A stretch of DNA of 64,000 nucleotides from assembly GCF_003490595.1 (NCBI RefSeq), contig NZ_QQGY01000012.1, positions 1 through 64,000 of the forward strand, written 5' to 3'. The position numbers and the translations under genes were made by a program. Source of the stretch: Haemophilus haemolyticus_L (GTDB lineage: Bacteria > Pseudomonadota > Gammaproteobacteria > Enterobacterales > Pasteurellaceae). Below are positions 36,484 through 45,815 of this stretch, piece after piece. Each line of letters begins with the position of its first letter. The first letter of the stretch is position 1. The notes beneath the pieces were generated by a model. That model had not been told where the DNA came from. It saw only the letters and a list, made by a program, of their open reading frames with translations, and ran no database searches.

Positions 36484-37062
36484 ATGAATATTTTATTATT
36501 AGACGGTGGAAAAGAGTTTGGTCATTCACATGGCGAGTTGAACCATACGCTTCATAAAAAAGCGAAAGAAGTTTTGACCGCACTTGGACACAATGTAAAA
36601 GAAACTGTGATCGATGCTGGCTATGATGTTGAAGCAGAAATCGAAAAATTTTTGTGAATGGATGCCGTAATTTGGCAGATGCCAAGTTGGTGGATGCACG
36701 AACCTTGGACAGTGAAAAAATACATAGACGAAGTATTAACCGCCGGACACGGCAAGCTTTACCACAGTGATGGCCGTCATCGTGTCAATCCGACAGAAGG
36801 TTACGGCACAGGTGGCTTGTTGCAAGGCAAAAAACACATGCTTTCGCTTACTTGGAATGCGCCGATTGAAGCGTTCACCCGTGAAGGCGATTTCTTCGAA
36901 GGCAAAGGCGTAGATGCTGTGTACATGCCTTTCCACAAACTTAACGAGTTCATCGGCTTGACCCGTCTGCCAACATTCTTATGTAACGATGTGATTAAAA
37001 ATCCACAAGTAGAACAATATTTAGCAGACTATCAAGCACACTTGGAAAAAGTGTTCGACTAA
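36484..37062 (+). pseudogene. mdaB: mdaB-like NADPH quinone reductase interrupted by one in-frame UGA
   Basis: Flavodoxin-like quinone reductase, close to E. coli MdaB along its whole length. The frame from 36484 (MNILLLDGGKEFGHSHGE, AGGAG upstream) meets TGA at codon 58 (36655-36657). It continues in the same frame with MDAVIWQMPSWWMHEPWTVK to 37062. E. coli has Trp at this place (NFLWADVVI), so TGG became TGA. An ATG follows the TGA at once, so re-initiation could make a C-terminal fragment, but that would lack the N-terminal FAD-binding strand. The rest of the gene is undamaged, so the mutation is probably recent. Confidence 0.85.
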
Positions 37063-37063
37063 T

Positions 37064-37098
37064 AAAAAATCCATCTTCAATACGAAGATGGATTTTTT
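37064..37098. terminator. Bidirectional terminator between mdaB and rimO
   Basis: A perfect 15-bp stem (37064-37078 with 37084-37098) with six A on one side and six T on the other, between convergent genes. Confidence 0.92.
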
Positions 37099-37124
37099 GT
37101 TTATTTCGTTAAGATTGTTGTTAT

Positions 37125-38462
37125 TTAACAACTTCCCCACAAATCATATTCATCAGAATTTGTGATGGTTACTTTAATTACATCGCCGACTTTTACATTG
37201 ATTCCGCTTAAATTATCGACATAAACTAACCCATCCACTTCAGGGGCATCTGCTTTGGAGCGCCCAATAATGCCTTCTTCGTCAATTTCATCCACTAATA
37301 CATCAAGGGTTTTGCCGATTTTTTGTTTTAAACGATTTGCAGAAATTTCCTGTTGTAATTGCATGAAACGATGGAAACGTTCTTCTTTCACATCTTCTGG
37401 TACTTGGTCAGCCATCTCTGTTGCAGGTGCACCTTCAACAGGGCTGAATTTGAAACAGCCTACGCGATCAAGTTGGGCTTCTTTTAAGAAATCGAGCAAT
37501 AATTGGAAATCTTCTTCTGTTTCACCTGGGAAACCTACAATAAAGGTGGAGCGTAATGTTAAATCTGGGCAAATTTCACGCCATTGTTTAATGCGTTCTA
37601 AAGTGCGGTCAATACTGCCCGGTCTTTTCATTGCTTTTAAGATTTTCGGGCTGGCGTGTTGTAATGGAATGTCTAAATACGGCAAGAGCGTGCCGTCTGC
37701 CATTAATGGAATTAAATCATCCACATGCGGATAGGGATACACATAATGTAAGCGGACCCAAATGCCAAGTTTGCCAAGCTGTTTACAAAGCGTCATTAAA
37801 TCATTTTTAATTGGTATACCATTCCAGAACGCCGTTTTTACACCGCCCTCTTGGCGTTTTAAATCCATTGAATAAGCGGAAGTGTCTTGTGATACCACAA
37901 GCAATTCTTTTACGCCTGCTTCGGCTAAACGTTTTGCTTCGTCCAAAACTTGTGTAATAGAACGGCTTTCCAAATTACCACGCATAGATGGAATAATACA
38001 GAACGTACAACGGTGATCACAGCCTTCAGAGATTTTCAAATAGGCATAATGTTTCGGTGTGAGTTTTATGCCTTGTTTTGGTACTAAGCTGGTGTAAGGG
38101 CTATGTGTCGGTTTTGGCACGTATTTGTGAACTTGCGCCATCACTGTTTCATAACTATGTGGACCGCTGACTTCCAAAACTTTGGGATGCACTTCACGAA
38201 TTTGGTCTTCTTTTGCCCCCAAACAGCCAGTCACGATAACTCGCCCATTTTCTTCTAATGCTTCGCCAATCGCTTCGAGGGATTCCTGCACCGCACTATC
38301 AATAAAGCCACAAGTGTTCACAATCACTAAATCCACATTTTCATAGCTTGGCACAATGTTGTAACCATCGGTGCGTAGTTCCGTTAAGATTCGTTCAGAA
38401 TCTACTAAGTTTTTGGGGCAACCAAGGCTTACAAAGCCAATGCTTGGGGTTGAATTTTGCAT
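37125..38462 (-). CDS. rimO: Ribosomal protein S12 methylthiotransferase
   Basis: Radical-SAM enzyme that methylthiolates Asp89 of ribosomal protein S12. It has 445 aa with an N-terminal MTTase domain (three Cys, including CGFIDSAV and GCLGAKE), a radical SAM core with CDHRCTFC, and a C-terminal TRAM domain. Its substrate gene, rpsL, is in this same window at 55342, with the target aspartate present. It is divergent from the MgtC-like gene. Confidence 0.94.
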   Translation of the reverse strand: MQNSTPSIGFVSLGCPKNLVDSERILTELRTDGYNIVPSYENVDLVIVNTCGFIDSAVQESLEAIGEALEENGRVIVTGCLGAKEDQIREVHPKVLEVSGPHSYETVMAQVHKYVPKPTHSPYTSLVPKQGIKLTPKHYAYLKISEGCDHRCTFCIIPSMRGNLESRSITQVLDEAKRLAEAGVKELLVVSQDTSAYSMDLKRQEGGVKTAFWNGIPIKNDLMTLCKQLGKLGIWVRLHYVYPYPHVDDLIPLMADGTLLPYLDIPLQHASPKILKAMKRPGSIDRTLERIKQWREICPDLTLRSTFIVGFPGETEEDFQLLLDFLKEAQLDRVGCFKFSPVEGAPATEMADQVPEDVKEERFHRFMQLQQEISANRLKQKIGKTLDVLVDEIDEEGIIGRSKADAPEVDGLVYVDNLSGINVKVGDVIKVTITNSDEYDLWGSC

Positions 38463-38613
38463 AAAATAACCGTTCTTTCGCTCTATAAAATTTCAAACGC
38501 AAGATTTTACTCAATTTTCGCAAGAAAGGCGATAAATTAAAGGCTTGGAAGGGTAAAGATTTTAATCTAAGTGATGTAGAATAGACGATTATGTCGGACT
38601 TATTTTTATCATT

Positions 38614-39330
38614 ATGGAAAATTCATCTTTACCTTTAACCGCACTTTTCGATCCTTATCACTTAATTATTTTTAGCAAAATGCTGTTGGCAATGGTGCTT
38701 GGTAGCGTTATCGGCTTAGAGCGTGAGCTTAAGCGCAAACCTGTGGGCGTGAAAACTTGTGCCATTATTGCCGTCACCACTTGTGTGTTAACGATTGTTT
38801 CGATTCAAGCCGCAGAGCATTATGCGCAAGTTTCAGAAAATATTCGTACGGATCCGATGCGTCTTGCGGCTCAAGTGATTAGTGGCATCGGTTTTTTAGG
38901 TGCAGGTGTGATTTTGCATAAGAAAAATGATGCGATTTCAGGTTTAACCACCGCGGCGATTATTTGGGCTTCTGCGGGGATCGGTATTGCTGCTGGAGCG
39001 GGCTTCGTGTTTGATGCGGTCATCGCCACTGTGATGATTTTGGTGTCTATTCGATTAAGTCCTCTGGTTCAACATTGGGTTCATCGTAAATCACAACGTC
39101 GTCGAACAAAATTCAATATTCTTGTCAATGGTGCGGAAAGCATTGGAAAAGTCACCCAATTGTTAGTAAACAATCAGTATCGTATTGAACATATACAGGT
39201 GAAAGATCAAAGTAGTGGTGAAGTGCGGTTACAAATTCGCTGTTTTTCCATTGATTCCACAATGTTGAAAGATGCGTATGCATTGTTGAAAGCGGAAGAA
39301 GGCGTGATAAGTGTCGAAGTAGATAACTAG
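38614..39330 (+). CDS. MgtC/SapB family membrane protein
   Basis: A 238-aa protein. Four or five hydrophobic segments in the N-terminal 150 residues include the conserved GSVIGLERELKRKP and a GIGFLGAGVILHKK region. A soluble C-terminal domain of about 80 residues looks ACT-like. MgtC relatives in pathogens help growth at low Mg and inside phagocytes, but many family members have other or unknown roles. Confidence 0.85.
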   Translation: MENSSLPLTALFDPYHLIIFSKMLLAMVLGSVIGLERELKRKPVGVKTCAIIAVTTCVLTIVSIQAAEHYAQVSENIRTDPMRLAAQVISGIGFLGAGVILHKKNDAISGLTTAAIIWASAGIGIAAGAGFVFDAVIATVMILVSIRLSPLVQHWVHRKSQRRRTKFNILVNGAESIGKVTQLLVNNQYRIEHIQVKDQSSGEVRLQIRCFSIDSTMLKDAYALLKAEEGVISVEVDN

Positions 39331-39378
39331 AAAAAGAGCGGTCGAGTTAAATTTTCTTTTAAATTGACCGCTCTTTTT
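39331..39378. terminator. Terminator after the mgtC-like gene
   Basis: AAAAAGAGCGGTC (39331-39343) pairs with GACCGCTCTTTTT (39366-39378). The first A follows the stop codon directly. Confidence 0.88.
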
Positions 39379-39495
39379 TATTTCTTATGTAATTTCTTTC
39401 GCAAAATGTAAATTTCCATGAAAAATACTTGATTTTGCTAACGCTATCTTGTAATTAATAATGCTATTCAAACACAACAAGCTAAGGAAACAACA

Positions 39496-40611
39496 ATGAA
39501 AAATGTAGGCTTTATCGGCTGGCGCGGGATGGTGGGTTCCGTATTAATGGATCGTATGTCGCAGGAAAATGATTTTGCGAATCTTAATCCCGTATTTTTT
39601 ACAACTTCACAAGCAGGTCAAAAAGCCCCTGTATTTGGTGGCAAGGATGCAGGCGAACTTAAAAATGCATTCGATATTGAAGAACTCAAAAAATTAGACA
39701 TTATCGTGACTTGCCAAGGTGGCGATTATACCAATGAAGTTTATCCAAAATTAAAAGCAACAGGCTGGGATGGTTATTGGGTTGATGCTGCTTCTGCACT
39801 ACGCATGAAAGATGATGCAATTATTGTGCTTGATCCTGTAAATCAACACGTGATTTCTGAAGGTTTGAAAAAAGGTATTAAAACCTTCGTGGGCGGTAAC
39901 TGTACCGTAAGCTTAATGTTAATGGCTATCGGCGGTCTATTTGAAAAAGATTTGGTGGAATGGATTTCTGTGGCAACTTACCAAGCGGCTTCAGGTGCTG
40001 GCGCAAAAAATATGCGTGAGTTGCTTTCACAAATGGGCTTATTAGAACAAGCTGTTTCAAGTGAATTAAAAGACCCTGCTTCTTCTATTTTAGATATTGA
40101 ACGTAAAGTGACTGCAGAAATGCGTTCTGATAGTTTCCCAACAGAAAACTTCGGTGCTGCATTAGGTGGTAGCTTAATCCCTTGGATTGACAAACTTCTT
40201 CCAGAAACCGGACAAACTAAAGAAGAATGGAAAGGCTATGCAGAAACCAACAAAATCTTAGGTTTAAGCGACAATCCAATTCCTGTAGATGGTTTATGTG
40301 TGCGTATCGGTGCATTACGTTGCCATAGCCAAGCATTCACCATCAAACTGAAAAAAGACTTACCATTAGAAGAAATCGAACAAATTATTGCATCACATAA
40401 TGAATGGGTGAAAGTGATTCCAAACGACAAAGAAACCACATTGCGTGAATTAACGCCAGCGAAAGTAACAGGTACATTAAGTGTACCAGTGGGTCGTTTA
40501 CGTAAATTGGCAATGGGCCCTGAATATTTGGCTGCCTTTACTGTGGGTGACCAATTATTATGGGGTGCAGCAGAGCCAGTTCGCCGTATCTTAAAACAAT
40601 TGGTAGCATAA
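39496..40611 (+). CDS. asd: Aspartate-semialdehyde dehydrogenase
   Basis: NADPH-dependent reduction of aspartyl phosphate to aspartate semialdehyde, the branch point to lysine, diaminopimelate, threonine and methionine. It has 371 aa. The catalytic cysteine is Cys136 in GGNCTVSL, the same number as in the studied H. influenzae enzyme, and the active-site histidine region is RIGALRCHSQAF. It is monocistronic, between two terminators. Confidence 0.96.
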   Translation: MKNVGFIGWRGMVGSVLMDRMSQENDFANLNPVFFTTSQAGQKAPVFGGKDAGELKNAFDIEELKKLDIIVTCQGGDYTNEVYPKLKATGWDGYWVDAASALRMKDDAIIVLDPVNQHVISEGLKKGIKTFVGGNCTVSLMLMAIGGLFEKDLVEWISVATYQAASGAGAKNMRELLSQMGLLEQAVSSELKDPASSILDIERKVTAEMRSDSFPTENFGAALGGSLIPWIDKLLPETGQTKEEWKGYAETNKILGLSDNPIPVDGLCVRIGALRCHSQAFTIKLKKDLPLEEIEQIIASHNEWVKVIPNDKETTLRELTPAKVTGTLSVPVGRLRKLAMGPEYLAAFTVGDQLLWGAAEPVRRILKQLVA

Positions 40612-40618
40612 TTGGCAG

Positions 40619-40645
40619 AGTGCGTGAGGTAAAATCTCACGCACT
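40619..40645. terminator. Terminator after asd
   Basis: AGTGCGTGAG (40619-40628) pairs with CTCACGCACT (40636-40645), followed by a T-rich run. Confidence 0.9.
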
Positions 40646-40689
40646 TTTTCTTTCTTTTGTATGCGTTGATGTATCCCATCTAAAAACTT

Positions 40690-41631
40690 ATGAATCGAGA
40701 ATCCGACTTTACTCAATTTGCCTTTACTGAACTGTTACCTTTTTTTAATCAATTTCCAACGAAATATTTCACTGGCAAAAATAATGTCCAAATCGCTTAT
40801 CGTCATTTAATCCACGCAAAAAGTGCGGATAGAAAATTGATGATTTTAGTGAGTGGTCGTGCTGAAAATATGTTGAAATGGTCGGAGCCAGCTTATGATT
40901 TTTATCATCAAGGCTATGATGTGTTGCTATTTGACCACCGTGGTCAAGGCTATTCAACCCATTTATTGAAGGATTCTGAAAAAGGGCATTTAGACGAATT
41001 TCGTTTCTATGTCGATGATATGGCGAAAATCATCGAAAAAGTGACCGCACTTTTTAATTATTCCACACAGCATTTGCTTGCTCATTCGATGGGCGCATTG
41101 ATTGCAACCTATTATTTGGCAAATTGTGATCATCGCATTAATAAGGCGGTACTTTCTTCACCTTTTTACGGTATTCCTTTAAAACACCCTATTAGAGATG
41201 AACTGATTATTGCCCTGATGAATATTTTCGGACAAGGCGAGCGTTATGTTTTTGGTAAAGGGCCTTATCAACAAGCCCATTTGGAATACAATGAACTAAG
41301 TTTCTGTAAAACCAGAATGAAATGGATGAATCGTGTCAATCGTAAGAATCCAGCAATTCATCTTGGCGGACCAACATTCCGTTGGGTGCATTTGTGTTTG
41401 AATGCAATAAAAGCGCTCCCTAAAATCATTCCAAGAGTGGAAACACCCGTGCTTATTTTACAAGCGGAAAAAGAAAAAATTGTGGATAACAAAAATCTTG
41501 AAAAATTGACCGCACTTTTTCCGCATGCAGAATCCATGCTTGTACCTCAAGCAAAACATGAAATCCTTTTTGAAAAGGATAACGTGAGAAAAGCAGTGTT
41601 TGAGCGAGTGAATCAATTTCTTCATTCTTAA
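40690..41631 (+). CDS. pldB: Lysophospholipase L2-like alpha/beta hydrolase
   Basis: A 313-aa alpha/beta hydrolase of the PldB/monoglyceride-lipase type. The nucleophile elbow is AHSMGA, with an upstream oxyanion motif FDHRGQGYS and the C-terminal histidine in AKHEILFEKD. It probably acts on lysophospholipids at the inner membrane face. A partial copy of a similar C-terminus is found at 45484-45585. Confidence 0.88.
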   Translation: MNRESDFTQFAFTELLPFFNQFPTKYFTGKNNVQIAYRHLIHAKSADRKLMILVSGRAENMLKWSEPAYDFYHQGYDVLLFDHRGQGYSTHLLKDSEKGHLDEFRFYVDDMAKIIEKVTALFNYSTQHLLAHSMGALIATYYLANCDHRINKAVLSSPFYGIPLKHPIRDELIIALMNIFGQGERYVFGKGPYQQAHLEYNELSFCKTRMKWMNRVNRKNPAIHLGGPTFRWVHLCLNAIKALPKIIPRVETPVLILQAEKEKIVDNKNLEKLTALFPHAESMLVPQAKHEILFEKDNVRKAVFERVNQFLHS

Positions 41632-41648
41632 ATTTTCCTAATTAGATT

Positions 41649-41692
41649 AAATACAAAACATTATATATTGATTTATATAATGTTTTGTATTT
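41649..41692. terminator. Long hairpin terminator after pldB
   Basis: A perfect 19-bp AT-rich stem (41649-41667 with 41674-41692) with a 6-base loop, 18 bp after the pldB stop. Confidence 0.85.
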
Positions 41693-41814
41693 CTATCTTA
41701 TGAGTGTTTAGCCTTTTATTGAGCAAGATCATAGTTTCTTTCTCACTATATCCCTACAATCCATAATACTTATTTGTAGTTATGTTTTTTGTCGTTTGTA
41801 TCGTTGGAGTATCT

Positions 41815-42915
41815 ATGTCAAAAATGAAGAAAATCGCCACCGCACTTTGCTTGGCTGGTGTCGGCGCTGTGGCATTGTGGGGAACGCAGTGGGTTATGCA
41901 TAAAACAAGTTCACCGGAGTTTTGTGCTAGTTGTCATTCAATGAGTTATCCACAACAGGAGTGGGAAGGCTCTAGCCATTTTGCTAATGTAAAAGGGGTT
42001 AGAGCACAATGTTCAGATTGTCATATTCCAAAAGAAGGCTGGCATTATGTGAAAGCTAAATTTATTGCTTTAAAAGACTTGTGGTATGAAACACAAGGCA
42101 AGATTGAGAATAAAGAAAAATATGAAGCCCACCGTGCAGAAATGGCACAACGAGTGTGGGAGGATATGAAAGCCAATGATTCAGAAACCTGTCGTAGCTG
42201 TCACAGTTTTGATGCAATGGAGCTTTCAAAACAAACTAAATTAGCAAAACAAACTCATACGGAGGCGCAAACAAACGGTCAAACTTGTATTGATTGTCAC
42301 AAGGGAATTGTGCATTTCCTCCCTGAGGCGCACGGTGATCAAAATGTACAAAAATCCTATGAAGCAAAAGGTGGATCTATCTCTGATGGTTCAGCGATTT
42401 TTGCTACTGAAATGGTAAAAGCGACCAATACTAAAGGAAATGAGGTTCGCTTAATGCCTTATGTTGAATTAATGCAATGGAAAGTGGATGGTAATCAAAT
42501 TCAAGGTACTTTACATGGCTGGCAACAAGTGGGGGCTGAAGCAGTTGTGTATCAAGAATTAGGTAAACGTATCACGCTTGCTTTAATGGACGAAGATGCT
42601 CGTAATCATGTTCAAGTATTAAAAATAGTTCATGATGCAGTAACAGATTCTGATTGGAAAGAAATCAGTGTTACGGTGAATGTAGCTAAAGAAAAAATGA
42701 CATCAGATTTAACCGCACTTAATCAATACGGTAATCAGTTAAACCAAACTCAATGTAGTGGTTGTCATGCTGCAATTAGCGCTGATCATTACACCGCTAA
42801 CCAATGGATTGGCGTGGTGAATTCCATGAAAGACCGTACATCAATGAATAAAGATGAAGTCCGGGCGTTAACTATTTATCTGCAACGCAATGCCAAAGAT
42901 ATGGCAAAAAAATAA
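41815..42915 (+). CDS. torY: Pentaheme c-type cytochrome, TorY/TorC family
   Basis: Membrane-anchored quinol dehydrogenase that passes electrons from menaquinol to the neighbouring molybdoenzyme. An N-terminal anchor (about residues 5-25) is followed by four NapC/NirT-type hemes (CASCH, CSDCH, CRSCH, CIDCH) and a fifth in a C-terminal domain (CSGCH), the TorC/TorY layout. I chose ATG 41815 (MSKMKKIAT, GGAG upstream), giving 366 aa like E. coli TorY; a start at 41782 would add 11 residues. Next gene after 27 bp. Confidence 0.88.
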   Translation: MSKMKKIATALCLAGVGAVALWGTQWVMHKTSSPEFCASCHSMSYPQQEWEGSSHFANVKGVRAQCSDCHIPKEGWHYVKAKFIALKDLWYETQGKIENKEKYEAHRAEMAQRVWEDMKANDSETCRSCHSFDAMELSKQTKLAKQTHTEAQTNGQTCIDCHKGIVHFLPEAHGDQNVQKSYEAKGGSISDGSAIFATEMVKATNTKGNEVRLMPYVELMQWKVDGNQIQGTLHGWQQVGAEAVVYQELGKRITLALMDEDARNHVQVLKIVHDAVTDSDWKEISVTVNVAKEKMTSDLTALNQYGNQLNQTQCSGCHAAISADHYTANQWIGVVNSMKDRTSMNKDEVRALTIYLQRNAKDMAKK

Positions 42916-42942
42916 TTACTGAGTATCTAAAACGAGGCTGAA

Positions 42943-45420
42943 ATGAAAAAGAATAACGTAAATGAACAACGTCGAGATTTTCTGAAAAAAACATCTTTAG
43001 GAGTGGCTGGTAGTGCCCTTTCCAGTGGTATGGTGGGCATCGTATCAAAAAGTGCGGTAGCAAAAGAAGCTGAAATGAAAACGGTAGTGACTGCCGCTCA
43101 CTGGGGATCTCTTGGAGTTGTTGTACAAGATGGTAAGGTCGTGAAATCTGGTCCTGCTATTGAGCCTGCAGTGCCGAACGAATTGCAGACAGTTGTTGCC
43201 GAACAATTGTATAGCGAAGCTCGCGTGAAATATCCAATGGTGCGCAAAGGCTTTTTAGCTAATCCAGGAAAAAGCGATACTACAATGCGTGGTCGTGATG
43301 AATGGGTGCGCGTTTCTTGGGATGAAGCGTTAGATTTAGTACACAATCAACTTAAACGTGTGCGTGACGAACATGGACCAACAGGTATTTTTGCCGGTTC
43401 TTATGGTTGGTTTAGTTGTGGTTCATTACATGCATCTCGTACGTTATTACAGCGCTACATGAACGCTACCGGTGGTTTTGTGGGACACAAAGGGGACTAC
43501 TCTACGGGTGCTGCGCAAGTAATCATGCCGCATGTGCTTGGTACTATTGAAGTCTATGAACAACAAACCAGCTGGGAATCTGTGTTAGAAAACAGCGATA
43601 TTATTGTGCTTTGGTCTGCAAACCCACTCACAACCATGCGTATTGCTTGGATGTCTACCGACCAAAAAGGGATTGAATATTTCAAAAAATTCCAAGCGAG
43701 TGGTAAACGCATTATTTGTATCGACCCGCAAAAAAGCGAAACTTGCCAAATGCTGAATGCAGAATGGATTCCAGTGAATACAGCAACAGATGTACCATTA
43801 ATGCTTGGTATTGCGCATACTTTAGTTGAACAAGGTAAGCATGATAAAGATTTCTTGAAAAAATATACGTCGGGTTATGCTAAATTCGAGGAATATTTAT
43901 TAGGTAAAACAGATGGTCAACCAAAAACAGCAGAATGGGCGGCAAAAATTTGTGGTGTACCAGCAGAAACGATTAAACAGCTTGCAGCAGATTTCTCTAG
44001 CAAACGTACCATGTTAATGGGTGGTTGGGGTATGCAACGCCAACGCCATGGTGAACAAACCCACTGGATGTTAGTCACTCTAGCGTCTATGTTAGGACAA
44101 ATTGGCTTGCCAGGTGGTGGTTTCGGTTTGAGTTATCACTATTCAAATGGTGGGGTGCCAACGGCGACAGGGGGTATTATCGGCTCCATTACCGCAAGTC
44201 CATCAGGCAAAGCGGGTGCAAAAACATGGTTAGATGATACGTCTAAATCCGCTTTTCCACTGGCACGTATTTCAGATGTGTTGCTCAATCCAGGCAAAAA
44301 AATTCACTATAACGGTACTGAAATTACTTACCCAAATATTAAAGCGGTATATTGGGCCGGTGGCAATCCATTTGTTCACCATCAAGATACCAATACTTTG
44401 GTGAAGGCTTTCCAACAACCGGATGTGGTAATTGTGAATGAAGTGAACTGGACGCCAACTGCGCGTATGGCAGATATTGTATTGCCGGCAACCACCAGTT
44501 ATGAACGTAATGACTTAACCATGGCTGGCGACTACTCCATGATGAGCGTTTACCCGATGAAACAAGTGGTTCCACCACAATTTGAAGCGAAAAATGACTA
44601 CGATATTTTCGTTGAGCTTGCTAAACGTGCCGGAGTGGAAGAACAATACACTGAAGGTAAAACTGAAATGGAGTGGCTGGAAGAATTCTATAATGCAGCC
44701 TTTAGTGCCGCACGTGCAAACTGTGTAGCAATGCCTCGTTTTGACAAATTCTGGGCAGAAAATAAACCATTAAGTTTTGAGGCGGGTGAAGCTGCGAAGA
44801 AATGGGTGCGTTATGGTGAATTCCGTGAAGATCCATTGCTCAATCCGCTTGGCACACCGTCAGGTAAAATTGAAATTTTCTCTGATGTTGTTGAGAAAAT
44901 GAATTATAACGATTGTAAGGGGCATCCTAGTTGGATGGAACCTGAAGAGTTTGCGGGTAATGTGACGGAAGAATATCCGTTAGCTTTAGTGACACCACAT
45001 CCTTACTATCGTTTACACAGTCAATTGGCGCATACTTCATTACGTCAAAAATATGCGGTAAATGATCGTGAGCCAGTGATGATTCACCCTGAAGATGCGG
45101 CTGCTCGTGGTCTTAAAGACGGTGATGTTGTTCGCATTCATAGCAAACGCGGTCAAGTGCTTGCAGGTGCAGTTGTAACAGAAAATATCATCAAAGGTAC
45201 TGTAGCTCTCCACGAAGGTGCATGGTATGATCCACATGAACTTGGTAAAGGTGAAAAACCATTATGTAAAAATGGTTGTGCAAATGTGTTAACTCGAGAT
45301 GAAGGTACATCTAAATTGGCACAAGGCAATTCACCAAATACTTGTATCGTTCAGATTGAGAAATTTACAGATGTAGCACCAGAAGTTACGGTATTTAAAC
45401 AACCTAAACAGGTGGCGTAA
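42943..45420 (+). CDS. torZ: Periplasmic molybdoenzyme, TorZ/BisC/MtsZ type S- or N-oxide reductase
   Basis: DMSO-reductase family enzyme of 825 aa with the bis-MGD cofactor. It has a Tat signal (RRDFLKKTSLGVAGSALSS) and no Fe-S cysteine motif at the N-terminus, as in TorA/TorZ. The cofactor-binding C-terminal domain starts near PLALVTPHPYYRLHSQ. With the pentaheme cytochrome upstream it forms a periplasmic respiratory pair. The H. influenzae homologue has been called TorZ or BisC and more recently MtsZ, a methionine sulfoxide reductase. The true substrate cannot be read from sequence. Confidence 0.9.
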   Translation: MKKNNVNEQRRDFLKKTSLGVAGSALSSGMVGIVSKSAVAKEAEMKTVVTAAHWGSLGVVVQDGKVVKSGPAIEPAVPNELQTVVAEQLYSEARVKYPMVRKGFLANPGKSDTTMRGRDEWVRVSWDEALDLVHNQLKRVRDEHGPTGIFAGSYGWFSCGSLHASRTLLQRYMNATGGFVGHKGDYSTGAAQVIMPHVLGTIEVYEQQTSWESVLENSDIIVLWSANPLTTMRIAWMSTDQKGIEYFKKFQASGKRIICIDPQKSETCQMLNAEWIPVNTATDVPLMLGIAHTLVEQGKHDKDFLKKYTSGYAKFEEYLLGKTDGQPKTAEWAAKICGVPAETIKQLAADFSSKRTMLMGGWGMQRQRHGEQTHWMLVTLASMLGQIGLPGGGFGLSYHYSNGGVPTATGGIIGSITASPSGKAGAKTWLDDTSKSAFPLARISDVLLNPGKKIHYNGTEITYPNIKAVYWAGGNPFVHHQDTNTLVKAFQQPDVVIVNEVNWTPTARMADIVLPATTSYERNDLTMAGDYSMMSVYPMKQVVPPQFEAKNDYDIFVELAKRAGVEEQYTEGKTEMEWLEEFYNAAFSAARANCVAMPRFDKFWAENKPLSFEAGEAAKKWVRYGEFREDPLLNPLGTPSGKIEIFSDVVEKMNYNDCKGHPSWMEPEEFAGNVTEEYPLALVTPHPYYRLHSQLAHTSLRQKYAVNDREPVMIHPEDAAARGLKDGDVVRIHSKRGQVLAGAVVTENIIKGTVALHEGAWYDPHELGKGEKPLCKNGCANVLTRDEGTSKLAQGNSPNTCIVQIEKFTDVAPEVTVFKQPKQVA

Positions 45421-45435
45421 AACTATTAAAAATAT

Positions 45436-45459
45436 AACCGCACTTTAAAAAGTGCGGTT
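45436..45459. terminator. Terminator built from two inverted uptake signals
   Basis: AACCGCACTT (45436-45445) and AAGTGCGGTT (45450-45459) are two complete USS cores in inverted orientation, followed by T6. It ends the torYZ operon. Confidence 0.92.
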
Positions 45460-45483
45460 CTTTTTTAATAATAGAACAAAGGG

Positions 45484-45585
45484 GCATTAACAGCACTAAA
45501 TTCTAAACATGAGGTGTTATTTGAGCAAGATGAATTGAGACGGGAAACAATATCTAAGATTTTAGTATTTTTGAATGATGAGTAG
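45484..45585 (+). pseudogene. C-terminal remnant of a PldB-like hydrolase
   Basis: A frame of 33 codons ending in TAG at 45583-45585 reads ALTALNSKHEVLFEQDE, then LRRETISKILVFLNDE. It parallels the C-terminus of pldB in this window (AKHEILFEKDNVRKAVFERV), including the catalytic histidine. No start and no upstream part are present, so it is a fragment. The differences from pldB show it is a diverged relative and not a recent local copy. Confidence 0.6.
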
Positions 45586-45654
45586 ATTTTTATTCAATAA
45601 TATATTTAATGTGTAGATAAAATATTCAAACAGGTATGTTTTTCAAAAAATGGT

Positions 45655-45682
45655 TTGACATATTTTCTAAAAAACGTATTAT
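45655..45682 (+). promoter_or_regulatory. Promoter of the tRNA cluster
   Basis: A perfect -35 TTGACA (45655-45660) and -10 TATTAT (45677-45682) at 16 bp spacing, ending 18 bp before tRNA-Ser. Confidence 0.8.
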
Positions 45683-45700
45683 ACCGCTCACACCGATTGT

Positions 45701-45795
45701 GGTGAGATGGCCGAGCAGGCTGAAGGCGCTCCCCTGCTAAGGGAGTATGGGGTTAAAAAGCTCCATCGAGGGTTCGAATCCCTCTCTCACCGCCA
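45701..45795 (+). tRNA. serX: tRNA-Ser(GCU)
   Basis: Acceptor arms GGTGAGA (45701-45707) and TCTCACC (45785-45791), discriminator G, encoded CCA. The anticodon stem CTCCCCT-GCT-AAGGGAG shows anticodon GCU, and a long variable arm is present, as in class II tRNAs. It reads AGC/AGU codons. The CCA ends at 45795. Confidence 0.95.
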
Positions 45796-45815
45796 TTGTT
45801 TGTTTTATTTATTCT

